Assembly: GCA_024644515.1 (NCBI GenBank)
Contig: JAHEHN010000004.1
Span: 1-64,000 of the forward strand
Source: Gammaproteobacteria bacterium
Lineage (GTDB): Bacteria; Pseudomonadota; Gammaproteobacteria; Pseudomonadales; Pseudohongiellaceae
Length of the DNA: 64,000 nucleotides
Reading direction: 5' to 3'
Shown: positions 39,732 through 49,535 of the stretch, piece by piece
Layout: the number at the start of each line of letters is the position of its first letter
How positions within the stretch are numbered: the stretch's first letter is position 1
Program-made: the position numbers and the translations under genes
Notes under the pieces: generated by a model
What the model saw: the letters and a program-made list of their open reading frames with translations, nothing else
Database searches by the model: none
What the model was told of the DNA's origin: nothing

Positions 39732-40634
39732 ATGCAGGAAAATGAATCTTCAAAACAGGTAAATAGCGCAGTGATCACAGCGCTCAGAAAAGTTCTGAGA
39801 CCGCTGGTAAAGTTCATGGTTGCGAACCAGATTACCTATACTTACCTTAGTAATATGCTTAAGGCTATTTACGTGGATGTTGCTGAAAAGGACTTTCCTG
39901 TCGCGGGAAAAAAGCAGACCGATAGCAGAATCAATTTATTAACCGGTGTTCACCGTAAAGACGTAAAACGGCTGCGGGCTGAGCCTGATAGCCAGGACAG
40001 CAGGCCTGCAAATATTTCTATTGGTTCGCAACTGGTTGCGCGCTGGGTCGGCGACAAAAGTTTGCTCAATTCCGATAATTCCCCTCGAAAACTTCCTCTG
40101 CAGGATGATAATGAATTCAGCAACAAGTCATTTGAAGGCTTGGTAACCAATATTGCCAAGGGTGACATAAGGCCGCGTGTTGTTCTCGATGAACTGATGC
40201 GTCTCGACATGGTCGAACTGGATCCGGATCATAATGTGATACTCAAGACCAAAGCCTTTACCCCTAATCGTGGGCAGGAGGAAAAGCTTTTCTTCTTCGG
40301 CAAAAATATACAGGATCATTTATGTGCGGGTGTTCACAATTTAAGTGGAGAACAGCCCCCCTTCTTTGATCGCAGCGTTTATTATGATGAATTGTCAGCA
40401 GATTCTGTTGCTCAGCTTAAAGAACTTGCCGATGAGTTGGGCATGGAAGCGCTGATCAAAATGAATGAAAAGGCATTGGCTCTGCAAACTGCAGATCAGG
40501 GATCAGCGGATGCCCATTTCCGAATGAATTTCGGGGTTTTTAATTACAATGAGAATTATCAGGCTGATTCGTTGGCGGCATTGGCAGATGACCAGCAAGA
40601 TGAAATATCAGATCCCCGCAAGCCATTAACCTGA
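39732..40634 (+). CDS. DUF6502 family protein
   Basis: About 300 residues, soluble. Starting at the ATG at 39732 gives MQENESSKQVNSAVITALRK; a longer frame from 39693 adds 13 unlikely residues. The region L-R-P-L-V-K-F-M-V-A-N-Q-I-T-Y followed by L-K-A-I-Y-V-D-V-A-E-K-D-F and I-N-L-L-T-G-V-H-R-K-D-V-K-R-L is the signature of DUF6502, whose N-terminal part resembles a winged-helix module, so a regulatory role is conceivable but unproven. As I recall, DUF6502 genes often accompany genes for proteins with G-G-T-G linkers, and the next gene is one. 48 bases separate them. Confidence 0.75.
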   Translation: MQENESSKQVNSAVITALRKVLRPLVKFMVANQITYTYLSNMLKAIYVDVAEKDFPVAGKKQTDSRINLLTGVHRKDVKRLRAEPDSQDSRPANISIGSQLVARWVGDKSLLNSDNSPRKLPLQDDNEFSNKSFEGLVTNIAKGDIRPRVVLDELMRLDMVELDPDHNVILKTKAFTPNRGQEEKLFFFGKNIQDHLCAGVHNLSGEQPPFFDRSVYYDELSADSVAQLKELADELGMEALIKMNEKALALQTADQGSADAHFRMNFGVFNYNENYQADSLAALADDQQDEISDPRKPLT

Positions 40635-40682
40635 TCGCTGGAAAACGTAGGTATTTGCTCATAAACGCGATAAAATGAAAAA

Positions 40683-41591
40683 ATGAAACGCAGCACCACA
40701 AACATAGCCTCTAAAGCAACCATCTTGGTGGAAAACCACTCTCTTGTGGCTTCCCTGCTGGCAGTGCTGTGTCTTGCGTTTGCTGTTAATTATTTCCTGG
40801 TTGGACCTAGCAGCGATGGCGGTAGTGGTTTCGGTGGCACAGGTAAAGCCGGTGGCGAAAGCGGCTTTGGTGGAACCGGAAAAGGGCCTGATATGGGTCC
40901 AGGGTTTAAACTCGGCGCTAATGACCAGGATTCTGCTGACGGCCAGGACTCACTGACTGATACTTTGCCTGGTTTTGAAGAATTCCGTGATGGGGCCAAC
41001 TCTGAAAACTCACTGGCAATGTCGCTACCCGCACTTGCAAGCGATAATGGCTCAATACCCCAGACTTCCGAGTTCGATATTTCGATGTTGAAACTCACTC
41101 CACAACCTGATTTCCTCGCAGAAATAACGCCAGACAATCGCTCTGCAGAGTCTGTTGATACAGACATCTCATCTATCGTAGAAACTATCTCATTGGTTGA
41201 AGTGAAAGTAATTGATGAAGTTAAGGAATCGACAGACTTTGACAGCCTTGTTGGTACTGAAATCAATCAGCTGGCTGATGAAACACTGCTCTCCAGTCTG
41301 GATATTTTGAACCGCCTGATGCTCGTTGAAGCACAAGCCAAACTGTTGGAAAGCACAGCCTCGAATAATTCTGCCATTGACGGTGATACTCAGGGAATTA
41401 CAGACCTCGGCAATGAAAGGATTGCCCTGGCTGATAACACTATTCGCAACAGGATTGCTCTACCCGCAAGACCTGAACGTCCAGACCGTCTTAATGTCCC
41501 GGCCCGTATCGCACCGGTACAACGGGTTAATATTCCTTCCCCGCCTCCGGTGCGGCCAATGCGTACCCTGTCAACAATATTAAATCGTTAA
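40683..41591 (+). CDS. Membrane-anchored protein with twin GFGGTGK motifs
   Basis: I do not recognise a domain. A short basic N-terminus leads to one hydrophobic segment (about 22-41), then a glycine-rich linker holding SGFGGTGK twice (about 48-55 and 60-67). An acidic, Ser/Asp-rich middle follows (70-250), and a basic, proline-rich C-terminus (255-302) with P-A-R-P-E-R-P-D-R and P-S-P-P-P-V-R-P-M-R. Charge segregation suggests an extended, disordered protein outside the cytoplasm. Related GGTG linkers occur, as I recall, in DUF5666 proteins next to DUF6502 genes; no DUF5666 domain is visible here. The start ATG overlaps the stop of a micro-frame ATGAAAAAATGA at 40675-40686, and no Shine-Dalgarno sequence is evident. 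Confidence 0.7.
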   Translation: MKRSTTNIASKATILVENHSLVASLLAVLCLAFAVNYFLVGPSSDGGSGFGGTGKAGGESGFGGTGKGPDMGPGFKLGANDQDSADGQDSLTDTLPGFEEFRDGANSENSLAMSLPALASDNGSIPQTSEFDISMLKLTPQPDFLAEITPDNRSAESVDTDISSIVETISLVEVKVIDEVKESTDFDSLVGTEINQLADETLLSSLDILNRLMLVEAQAKLLESTASNNSAIDGDTQGITDLGNERIALADNTIRNRIALPARPERPDRLNVPARIAPVQRVNIPSPPPVRPMRTLSTILNR

Positions 41592-41724
41592 GCACGCTTT
41601 AAGCGTTGTTGCATCAGACTAAACCGTTCAAAGGCTTTAATCTGCCCTCAAATAATTACTGATTCTTACCCGTTTCCGAAATTTATAGCCTTGTTAAGGC
41701 AATCGATTAAGGCCTGCTGCTGTT

Positions 41725-42534
41725 TCAGGGCAGGGTGTAGGAGGCTTGCAAGCCAAAGGTTTGATCCGCACTGCTCGCTGTAAAGCCGACTATGGTATAG
41801 AGCATGAAATTCCATTGCTTACCCAGGTTATAGGACACAAACGGCATTAATTCATGGCTCTCAAAGGCATTGCTGGATGCCCGTTCACGGTAATCATATA
41901 TGAGACCGAGGAAGGTATTATCGCCATATTGGCGCATCATTCCCAAAGAGGCATAGAAGGAGTTCTCAAGATCGAACAAGGGGGTTTTTCCACGTTGACG
42001 GTAACCTAGCGTAGAAAAATAGGTATTTCTTTCCAGCGTTGAATAGAAATCGAGCTGATAACCCAAATCCAGCTCTCCGGTACCCAGATCCCTGGTTTCA
42101 TCTGCCGTGGGCAGTTTTGCCTGCAAGGTGAAATCTACAAATACCCAGTCATTGAGTACAGGAGGAAATTGATAAGTCGCTGACAAAAATACATCGCCAA
42201 TCCCCTGCTCATCAACAAACTCATTTACCTCATCACGTCCACCACCGATATTACCGGTTTCGAAAAACACATCACCAGGTCCCTGCAAGGCAAGATAAGG
42301 CGCCGTCACTGATAATACCCAGGGAAATGTCGTTAACTCATAGGAAATCGGGAAATAGGTAATATCAGTTTCTTCAGTTGAACCATAATCACCCTGACTG
42401 AAATAAGAACCCAGCGTGAATTTGTGAACTTTAGGGTCATCCTGGGCAGTTGCTGACTGATTGATTAGAAGAATTAGCAGGACAATGAGACTTCGGGGTG
42501 ACGGGACTATTGCGAGGGACATTAGATCTTTCAT
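41725..42534 (-). CDS. Putative outer-membrane beta-barrel protein
   Basis: A protein of 269 residues with a signal peptide (about 1-31, ending S-A-T-A-Q). The rest alternates short amphipathic strands with polar turns, and the last residues L-Q-A-S-Y-T-L-P resemble a barrel-ending strand. The order of strands, with Y-F-P-I-S-Y, D-V-F-L-S-A-T-Y-Q-F and A-K-L-P-T-A-D-E-T-R-D-L-G-T-G, resembles the 'transporter' outer-membrane family whose members lack known substrates. It is convergent with the GGTG protein gene and divergent from the SLAM-like gene, sharing a control region with the latter. Confidence 0.65.
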   Translation of the reverse strand: MKDLMSLAIVPSPRSLIVLLILLINQSATAQDDPKVHKFTLGSYFSQGDYGSTEETDITYFPISYELTTFPWVLSVTAPYLALQGPGDVFFETGNIGGGRDEVNEFVDEQGIGDVFLSATYQFPPVLNDWVFVDFTLQAKLPTADETRDLGTGELDLGYQLDFYSTLERNTYFSTLGYRQRGKTPLFDLENSFYASLGMMRQYGDNTFLGLIYDYRERASSNAFESHELMPFVSYNLGKQWNFMLYTIVGFTASSADQTFGLQASYTLP

Positions 42535-42865
42535 GGGGAGGTTCCAGCTACAGCTTTTTGGGATAGGCCGTACCCTCTATAGATACATTAATCGGGTAAT
42601 TTGTTAACACAGAAGCTATAAAATTGTTAACGGGTAGGCCTAATTACCATCACCCGACTATACAGACTGCATCTATAGAGTAAAGATACGGACTATTAAT
42701 ACAATTTGAAAACTCTTGATATTCACCACCTCCTGTTTATTTTAAATTACAGTACAAGTTTAAGAGGGAAATTTTCCCACGTCAATGTTTAGTTCATTTG
42801 AAAAGACCATAAAGAATAAAAAAGTATAAAAAAGTGCTATACCCCATTGAATTTATTAGTATTGG
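42535..42865. promoter_or_regulatory. Divergent control region with paired palindromes
   Basis: 331 bases between two divergent envelope genes. The palindrome TCTATAGA occurs at 42576-42583 and 42672-42679; extended, the two sites form an inverted pair (GTATCTATAGAG and GCATCTATAGAG, one mismatch) centred near 42628. The palindrome GTTAAC occurs at 42603-42608 and again at 42626-42631, the second copy almost at that centre. This symmetry suggests regulator binding shared by both genes. The right half (42680-42860) is AT-rich with no gene. Confidence 0.5.
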
Positions 42866-44271
42866 GTGAGAAGTGTGAGTTATATCGCAAACATGGAAAA
42901 ATTAGTTAAAACCATGAAAAGCTCTAATAAACAGAAAACGCCTGTAATTAAGCTGACTATATTACTTGCGCTCCTGTCATTCTCACTTACTAATCCTTTG
43001 ACCTATGCAGCAAGTGAAAATGACAACGTCATCGGTCAGATGAATGCAATGATCGCCCAGGGACAATACAATCAGGCCTATACTCTGGGCCAGGCCAGTT
43101 TGTTTGACCTTGAGGGGGATCCTGAATTCGACTTTCTCTATGGCCTGGCGGCTCTCGAATCTGGCAGGCCTGATGAAGCTGTATTTGCCTTTGAACGTAT
43201 TGCCTACATTTATCCGGATCAACAACGTGTAAAACTTGAGTTGGCCCGGGCCTATTTCACCAGCAATAACCTCACCGCAGCCAGAACCCTGTTCAACGAA
43301 GTACTCGCCTCTGGTCCTGGCCCAAATGTCAGTGCCAATATCCAGGCTTTTCTTGATTTGATTGAGCAGCGTGAAAACGCTGTCAACAGTACCTTTACCT
43401 GGTATGTAAACTCCAACATTGGCAGTGACTCAAACATCAACAGTGCCACTGAACTCGGCGTTATAGACACCCCTATTGGTGATGTTGAACTGAGTCCCAG
43501 CGGCCAAAGTATTGATGATAACTTCATGGATCTTGGTGCAGGGTTTACTATAACTATCCGTTTAATAAAAACAGTTCAGCTTTTGTGCGGGGGAACTTCA
43601 ACCAGCACAACAATTTTTCCACCAGCGAGTTTGACATTGATGTGCTCTCAGCAGAAACAGGTTATGCGGTAATACGTGAAAATGTTCGACTGTCAATGTA
43701 CGGTCGCTTCCAGCGCGTTAACCTGAATGAAGAGGAGTTTCAAAGAAGTTCAAGCATTATGGGTACCATGCAACGCAATGCAGGGGATGGCTGGTCCCAG
43801 GGCATTACAGCGGCGTATACCGCCGTCAGATTTGATACCGGGCCCAATCCTGACAATAACCTGAGAGATGTTAACCAGATGTTGTTATCCGGAAATATCG
43901 CCAAAGCTGCCGGCAGGTTTTTACATAATGTCAGTGTTTATTATGGTGATGAAGATGCCCAACGCAATGCCGGGAAAAATAATGCCCAGACTTTCTATGG
44001 CATTGCCTTTTCAGAACAGATCCAGTTCCGTCCCGGCCATATCCCCTACGTACGCGTATCCTTTCACAAAAGTGAAAACAAGAGCGTAGCACCGGTATTT
44101 AATATTGATCGGGAAGATGACACGTTCTCAACTTCTTTCGGCTGGATATGGCAGTTCAACCGTAATCTGAATATCACGACTGATGTGACTTACACGGAAA
44201 ATGACAGCAACATAGATCTTTATAGTTTTGACAGATTAAAGTACCAGACCGGATTACGTTACCAGTTCTAG
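42866..44271 (+). pseudogene. TPR plus beta-barrel outer-membrane protein (SLAM-like), frameshifted
   Basis: The gene is readable in two frames: 42866 to about 43546, then about 43549 to 44271. Joined it would be about 468 residues: a signal peptide (around 30-48), TPR-like helices (about 55-170, with Y-G-L-A-A-L-E-S-G-R-P-D-E-A-V) and a 14-strand-type barrel ending G-L-R-Y-Q-F. This layout matches surface lipoprotein assembly modifier (DUF560) proteins, which move proteins to the cell surface. Restoring one T in the run at 43544-43546 gives a continuous G-F-Y-Y-N-Y-P-F-N. So it is either a recent frameshift, a phase-variable switch or a sequencing error. Possible starts are GTG 42866, ATG 42893 and ATG 42914. 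Confidence 0.75.
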
Positions 44272-44332
44272 TCTTTGCGCTAGCCTGCTCTTCCTTGTCT
44301 CGGCTTATTCTTTTTTATTCTTCCTATACTTT

Positions 44333-44731
44333 CTATTCTTCGCCGTCGAACTTTAGTGATGCTGAGTTAATACAGTATCGAAGCCCTGTCGGGTTTGGCC
44401 CATCATTAAACACATGCCCCAGGTGTGAATCACAATTGCTGCAAACCACTTCAGTTCTGGTCATGCCAAGGCTGTTATCTTTGATCTCATTAACACCCTC
44501 ATCGTTTGCGGGCTTATAAAAACTCGGCCACCCCGAACCGGAATCATACTTTGCGTCTGAATCAAACAGAGCTTCGCCACAGGCTCGGCAAAGATAAGTG
44601 CCCTCTTCGCCAGTGCACTTCCAATATTCACCCGTAAAAGCTCGTTCTGTGCCTTTGTTTCGGCAAATATTGAATTCTTCTTCAGTTAACAACGCTTTCC
44701 ATTCATCTTCAGTTTTATTGATTTTGGCCAT
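44333..44731 (-). CDS. msrB: Peptide-methionine (R)-S-oxide reductase
   Basis: Repairs the R form of oxidised methionine in proteins. Zinc ligands C48-x2-C51 and C97-x2-C100 are present, as is the catalytic C120 in [10 protein letters not shown]; it is therefore a selenium-free, zinc-containing MsrB. Further landmarks are G-S-G-W-P-S-F-Y and D-S-H-L-G-H-V-F. The length of 132 residues is normal. It is divergent from alaA, an arrangement I also recall from Pseudomonas. Confidence 0.96.
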   Translation of the reverse strand: MAKINKTEDEWKALLTEEEFNICRNKGTERAFTGEYWKCTGEEGTYLCRACGEALFDSDAKYDSGSGWPSFYKPANDEGVNEIKDNSLGMTRTEVVCSNCDSHLGHVFNDGPNPTGLRYCINSASLKFDGEE

Positions 44732-44840
44732 GGCTATATAATTCCGAATTGGGTTTCTGTAAAATTCGCTCCCCTTCTACCTCCGGTAGAATACCATATC
44801 TAACCGGTTTATTTGTCCGGTCAACATTGGATGCGTGTCT

Positions 44841-46055
44841 ATGAGTTCAATATTACAAAGCGAAAAGCTTCGCCATGTCTGCTATGAAATCAGAGGCCCG
44901 GCCTTGCAGGAAGCAAAAAAACTCGAGGAAGAAGGACACCGAATTACCAAATTGAACATTGGTAACCCAGGTGCTTTTGGTTTTGAAGCCCCGGAAGAAA
45001 TATTAAAGGATGTGATTCTGAACCTGCCAGAGTCACAAGCCTATTCCGATTCCAAAGGATTGTTCTCTGCCCGCAAAGCGGTCATGCACGAAACTCAGCG
45101 TCTGGGTGTCCCGGGTGTAGATATTGAGGATATTTACCTTGGAAACGGTGTCAGCGAGTTAATCGTCATGGCAATGCAGGCGCTGTTGAATGATGGCGAT
45201 GAAATACTTATCCCTGCACCGGATTATCCACTGTGGACAGCCGCTGTAACTCTCAGCGGCGGTAAAGCCGTGCATTATCGTTGCGATGAGTCTTCTGACT
45301 GGAATCCTGATCTTGAAGATATTAAAAGCAAAATAAACAGCAGAACCCGTGGCATAGTCGTTATCAACCCCAATAACCCTACGGGTGCTGTATACACCCC
45401 TGATCTGCTCAAGGGAATTGTTAAGCTGGCGGAAGAAAAAGACCTGGTTATTTTTGCTGATGAAATCTATGACAAGATCCTTTACGACGATGCCAAGCAC
45501 ACACCATTGGCGACCTTGTCTGAAGACATTCTGATTGTAACTTTCAACGGCTTGTCAAAATCCTACCGGGTAGCCGGCTTTCGTTCAGGCTGGTTATTCC
45601 TGAGCGGTGCAAAAAAACCTGCTCGGGACTATATTGAGGGCCTTGAAATCCTTTCCAATATGCGTCTGTGTTCCAATGTACCGGCTCAGCAAGCCATTCA
45701 GACTGCACTTGGTGGTTATCAGAGTATTAATGAATTAATCATGCCTGGCGGGCGTTTAAGGGAACAGCGTGATATTGCCTGGAAAATGCTGAATGATATT
45801 CCAGGTGTCAGCTGTGTTTTGCCTAAAGGGGCGATTTATCTTTTCCCAAAACTGGATCCTGCACGCTTCAATATCAGGAATGATGAACAGCTGATTCTTG
45901 ATTTATTGCTTCAGGAACATGTACTTATGGTTCAGGGAAGTGGTTTCAACATTGATGACAAACAACATTTCCGTATAGTATTTCTGCCTCGCGAAGACAC
46001 GCTGGTGGAAGCCATTGGCAAACTGGGCAACTTCCTCGAACATTACAGCCAGTAA
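44841..46055 (+). CDS. alaA: Glutamate-pyruvate aminotransferase AlaA
   Basis: Class I PLP enzyme of 404 residues that makes alanine from pyruvate with glutamate. It aligns along its whole length with E. coli AlaA (YfbQ, 405): Y-E-I-R-G-P-A-L-Q-E-A near the start, A-P-D-Y-P-L-W-T-A-A-V, I-N-P-N-N-P-T-G-A-V-Y, the PLP-binding aspartate in F-A-D-E-I-Y-D-K-I-L-Y-D-D and the PLP lysine in F-N-G-L-S-K-S-Y-R-V-A-G. The open frame starts with GTG at 44835, but the ATG at 44841 gives MSSILQSEKLRHVCYEI, which matches the E. coli start. It converges with pdxB, with a single base between the stops. Confidence 0.95.
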   Translation: MSSILQSEKLRHVCYEIRGPALQEAKKLEEEGHRITKLNIGNPGAFGFEAPEEILKDVILNLPESQAYSDSKGLFSARKAVMHETQRLGVPGVDIEDIYLGNGVSELIVMAMQALLNDGDEILIPAPDYPLWTAAVTLSGGKAVHYRCDESSDWNPDLEDIKSKINSRTRGIVVINPNNPTGAVYTPDLLKGIVKLAEEKDLVIFADEIYDKILYDDAKHTPLATLSEDILIVTFNGLSKSYRVAGFRSGWLFLSGAKKPARDYIEGLEILSNMRLCSNVPAQQAIQTALGGYQSINELIMPGGRLREQRDIAWKMLNDIPGVSCVLPKGAIYLFPKLDPARFNIRNDEQLILDLLLQEHVLMVQGSGFNIDDKQHFRIVFLPREDTLVEAIGKLGNFLEHYSQ

Positions 46056-46056
46056 A

Positions 46057-47178
46057 CTAGCTTGCCTGAAACCCCACTTGCTTCAGTTTTTCCAGGATTG
46101 CAAAAGGGATGGTGTTGGCTGCAAGAGCGTAGTCTGAAAACTCTCTGCGGAAGCAGTAATTGTTTCGCATTAAATCAAAACTTGTAGCTAACTGCTGTGG
46201 GCTTTGCCCGCGTTCAATAAAATCTTTTTCTATCGGGTACGCATTCAAAATATTAAGACTTATTGTCTCAATATCTGTGTTCCCTGTTTCGCCTTGCATT
46301 AACAAACGGGACGGTGAGTCTTGATCTCCCTTATTTGCTATTGAAAAAAACCTGCAAAAATCATCAAAAATTTTACGCGTGCCGTTCAACTTGCCATTAG
46401 TACTGTAACCAGCAATATGGGGAGTCACCATATGAACCTTATCAAGAAGAGAGGGATTTATGCCTGGCTCCAATTCCCAAACATCCAGTGCTACCTTTAA
46501 ATCCGGTGTTTCTTGCAATATCTCCAACAAGGCCTGATTATCGACCACTTCCCCTCTGCAAGCATTAATCAATAACGCATCATTGTTTAATCCAGCCAAT
46601 CGTTTACGGTTCAGCAGATGATGCGTGGGGTGGTCTCCCGTATAAGTAAGCGGTGTGTGCAAGGTGATAATGTCATGTTGTAATACATTTTCTAGAGAAG
46701 CAAAGTTGGGGGCCAACTCATGGTCAGAATGCAGAAATGGATCATATATTGAAAAATCCATACCAAGTTTTTGCAACCTTGCGGCTAATCGCGAGCCAAC
46801 ATTGCCCGCACCAATAATGCCTACAGTTTTCTTTTGCCAATCAACCTGATAATGAAGATTGAACCAGGCCAAAGCTGCAAAAAAATAATCGACAACTGCA
46901 TTGGCATTGCAGCCTGGAGCATGCTCGAAATGTATTCCTTTCTCCTCCAGTATAGGCTTGTCAATATGATCAAAGCCGCTACTTGCACTACCAACAAATT
47001 TAACTGACGTATTTCCAACAAGTTCCTGATTAACTTTGGTCACAGTTCTTACCAGTAATGCGTCAGCATCTACCAGATGCTGTTGAGAAATCTCTCTACC
47101 AGGAAGTAAAACAAGCTCTCCCAGGCAGGAGAAATAGTCTTCAACCTGATAGATATCCTGGTCAGCAATTATTTTCAT
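46057..47178 (-). CDS. pdxB: Erythronate-4-phosphate dehydrogenase
   Basis: Oxidises 4-phosphoerythronate in the DXP-dependent route to pyridoxal phosphate. It is a D-2-hydroxyacid dehydrogenase of 373 residues: the opening M-K-I-I-A-D-Q-D-I, NAD-binding V-G-I-I-G-A-G-N-V-G-S-R, substrate loop L-T-Y-T-G-D-H-P-T-H-H-L-L and D-V-W-E-L-E-P-G-I-N, then a PdxB-specific C-terminal dimerisation domain after about 285. PLP made here serves enzymes such as the neighbouring AlaA. It follows tusA by 40 bases on the same strand. Confidence 0.95.
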   Translation of the reverse strand: MKIIADQDIYQVEDYFSCLGELVLLPGREISQQHLVDADALLVRTVTKVNQELVGNTSVKFVGSASSGFDHIDKPILEEKGIHFEHAPGCNANAVVDYFFAALAWFNLHYQVDWQKKTVGIIGAGNVGSRLAARLQKLGMDFSIYDPFLHSDHELAPNFASLENVLQHDIITLHTPLTYTGDHPTHHLLNRKRLAGLNNDALLINACRGEVVDNQALLEILQETPDLKVALDVWELEPGINPSLLDKVHMVTPHIAGYSTNGKLNGTRKIFDDFCRFFSIANKGDQDSPSRLLMQGETGNTDIETISLNILNAYPIEKDFIERGQSPQQLATSFDLMRNNYCFRREFSDYALAANTIPFAILEKLKQVGFQAS

Positions 47179-47218
47179 TGGCTTTCAGTTTGCGCTAGTT
47201 TTCTGTATGAAGCAGTTA

Positions 47219-47473
47219 TCAGGACGACGAGGACTTGCGAATAGAGTAACGGTAGACCTTGTCATTTTCAGCAGAACTTAACAGCTCATGTCCAAGAAAA
47301 TGACAGAATTTGGGCACATCCCTTGTTGTTGAAGGATCGGTTGCGACAAGTACCAGCACTTCCCCCTCATTAATTTCGCGTATTTTTTTATGCAGCAACA
47401 TGACCGGCTCAGGACAAAAAAGTCCTCTAGCATCCAGCAAATGCTCGGTCGAATTGCTATTTTCAGAGGTCAT
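47219..47473 (-). CDS. tusA: Sulfur carrier protein TusA
   Basis: A sulfurtransferase of 84 residues that passes persulfide sulfur, classically to the TusBCD relay for 2-thiouridine in tRNA. The conserved C-P-x-P motif is in D-A-R-G-L-F-C-P-E-P-V-M. It lies between ttcA (17 bases upstream) and pdxB. The direct linkage to ttcA, a tRNA thiolation gene, supports a role in sulfur supply for tRNA modification. Confidence 0.95.
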   Translation of the reverse strand: MTSENSNSTEHLLDARGLFCPEPVMLLHKKIREINEGEVLVLVATDPSTTRDVPKFCHFLGHELLSSAENDKVYRYSIRKSSSS

Positions 47474-47490
47474 CTGGCAGCCTGTTAGAT

Positions 47491-48390
47491 TTACGAGTTT
47501 GTTGAAATACTGACGAGCTTTATCCTGTTTGCCATAGCATCTGTTGCATTGCCTGGCTCCGAAGAATCTCCATGTTGCAGCTTCATTGCAGCTTCTCTTT
47601 CAGCTTCCAGTGAGTGGAAATCAAACAGGGAGGTATCGGCAAGATGACTGGGAGCAACATTGGTAATGCTTTTAAATAACACATCAAGCCTGCCCGGAAA
47701 TTTCTTTCCCCACTCATTCAACATTTTTTTTATTTCCTGACGCTGCATATTTTCCTGACTACCACACAAATTGCAGGGGATGATCGGAAACTGCCTGAGT
47801 TCAGCAAATTTGGCTATCTCCTCTTCCTTGCAATAAGCCAGCGGTCTGATGACGATGTGTTTTTTGTCATCACTTAAAAGTTTTGGTGGCATGGATTTCA
47901 GTTTTCCACCAAAAAACATGTTGAGAAAAAGCGTCTCCATTATGTCATTTCGATGATGACCAAGAGCTATTTTGGTTGCGCCGATTTTTTCTGCCAGAGA
48001 ATATAAATTTCCCCGTCTCAATCTGGAGCATAAACCGCAATAGGATTTACCTGGCTCTGTTTTTTCCATGACTATGGAGTAGGTGTCTCTCTCGAGAATA
48101 TGATAAGGCACACCTATAGACTCCAGATATTCAGGCAGAATATGTTCTGGAAATCCTGGCTGCTTTTGATCCATGTTGACAGCAATTATCTTGAAATCAA
48201 TTGGCGCATGCTTTTGCATATTCAGCAGAATATCCAGCATCACATAGGAGTCTTTACCACCCGAGAGGCAGGCCATGACGACATCGCCATCGGCAATCAT
48301 TTTATAATCTGCAATAGCTCGGCCTGTTTCCCTGCGCAGGTTTTTTTGCAGCCGATTGAGGCTAAAGGTTGTTTTTCGAGTATCTTTCAT
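47491..48390 (-). CDS. ttcA: tRNA 2-thiocytidine(32) synthetase
   Basis: An Fe-S-dependent enzyme of 299 residues that thiolates cytidine 32 in certain tRNAs. It has the PP-loop C-L-S-G-G-K-D-S-Y near residue 46 and two C-x2-C pairs, S-Y-C-G-L-C-S near 121 and I-P-C-N-L-C-G near 206, that bind the [4Fe-4S] cluster. An upstream extension to 48483 is possible but not conserved; the ATG at 48390 gives [15 protein letters not shown], a better start. First gene of ttcA-tusA-pdxB. Confidence 0.95.
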   Translation of the reverse strand: MKDTRKTTFSLNRLQKNLRRETGRAIADYKMIADGDVVMACLSGGKDSYVMLDILLNMQKHAPIDFKIIAVNMDQKQPGFPEHILPEYLESIGVPYHILERDTYSIVMEKTEPGKSYCGLCSRLRRGNLYSLAEKIGATKIALGHHRNDIMETLFLNMFFGGKLKSMPPKLLSDDKKHIVIRPLAYCKEEEIAKFAELRQFPIIPCNLCGSQENMQRQEIKKMLNEWGKKFPGRLDVLFKSITNVAPSHLADTSLFDFHSLEAEREAAMKLQHGDSSEPGNATDAMANRIKLVSISTNS

Positions 48391-48443
48391 TAGAGTGGTA
48401 GCAGTATCCAAAGGGACGACAGTATAATTCCTGATAACCCTAA

Positions 48444-49535
48444 TTGCTATTGAGAACACACGTGCCCTGCTACCTTCTTCCAAAACGTCTATTGCTTGCA
48501 GCTACCATTGTGGCGGGCTTTTTTATGGTACTTCCCTTGTTGGTTCAGGCTCAATCTGAAAATCAAGCAGTCATACTTCAGTATCATCATGTCAGCACAT
48601 CGACCCCTCCGGTCACCAGTCTTAGCCCGGAATCTTTCATTCAGCATATGGATTATCTTGAAAGCAATGGATTTACAGTGCTGCCTTTGGAGGAGGTCAT
48701 TCTTAAATTAAGAAACGGTACTTTACTGCCAGACAAATCTGCCGTTATTACCTTCGACGATGGTTATGCCTCCGTTTACGAAGTCGCCTTTCCAGAACTA
48801 CAAAAGCGCGGCTGGTCATATACTGTATTTGTTACTTCCGGGCTGGTGGGGACGAATGACAGGCTCTACTCCACCTGGGATCAGATCAGAGAAATGGCAA
48901 ATGCCGGGGCAACCATCGCTAATCATACGATTGATCATCCTTATTTGCTGGAGCGTGAGACTAACGAATCAGACGCTGCCTGGCTGGAGCGAGTGAGAAC
49001 GCAAATAGTGATGGCAGAAGAGACAATAGCGCAAGAAACCGGACAGAATCACAAGATACTTGCTTACCCGTATGGGGAATATGATCCCGACATTCAATCG
49101 CTGGTAAAAGAACTCGGCTATGTCGGAATAGCCCAGCATTCTGGCCCCATCAATGCCAGCTCGGATTTTACCGCCCTGCCCCGCTTTCCTTTCTCTGGTA
49201 TTTACGCCTCCATGAACAGCTTTCCCACCAAGGTATCAAGCCTCACTTTCACGCTTGACTCTTTTTCTCCCTATAGTCCCTTGACGTCAGAGACTTCACC
49301 ACAGGCAACTCTGGATTTTAGTGATGAGCAGGCTGGCTTGTCGCAACTAGCCTGCTTTAATAATAATTCAGTAATGCAGGTAATCGCGCTGAATATAGAA
49401 CAGGGGGTCTTTGAAATTAGAACTGAGGTAGAAAACAAAAGCCGCCGCTTTCGCTATAACTGCACTGCCCCGGGGATCAACGGCAGGTATTACTGGTATT
49501 CCATTCCCTGGATAAACCCGGCAATTAAAGAGTAG
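48444..49535 (+). CDS. Exported polysaccharide deacetylase
   Basis: Carbohydrate esterase family 4 protein of about 363 residues. It has an N-terminal export signal (hydrophobic 16-35, ending V-Q-A-Q) and the NodB domain with I-T-F-D105-D106-G-Y and the metal-binding pair H161 and H165 in [15 protein letters not shown] lies further on. A C-terminal region (about 280-363) has no domain I know and may bind glycan. It probably deacetylates an extracellular or periplasmic sugar polymer. The first codon is TTG; TTG 48450 and GTG 48462 are alternatives. Its end overlaps the convergent glucosaminidase gene by 11 bases. Confidence 0.87.
   Translation: MLLRTHVPCYLLPKRLLLAATIVAGFFMVLPLLVQAQSENQAVILQYHHVSTSTPPVTSLSPESFIQHMDYLESNGFTVLPLEEVILKLRNGTLLPDKSAVITFDDGYASVYEVAFPELQKRGWSYTVFVTSGLVGTNDRLYSTWDQIREMANAGATIANHTIDHPYLLERETNESDAAWLERVRTQIVMAEETIAQETGQNHKILAYPYGEYDPDIQSLVKELGYVGIAQHSGPINASSDFTALPRFPFSGIYASMNSFPTKVSSLTFTLDSFSPYSPLTSETSPQATLDFSDEQAGLSQLACFNNNSVMQVIALNIEQGVFEIRTEVENKSRRFRYNCTAPGINGRYYWYSIPWINPAIKE

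Noticed and set aside
37062-44271. A prophage or genomic island
   Set aside because: No integrase, tRNA target, phage structural gene or flanking direct repeat is visible; only the gene content is atypical.
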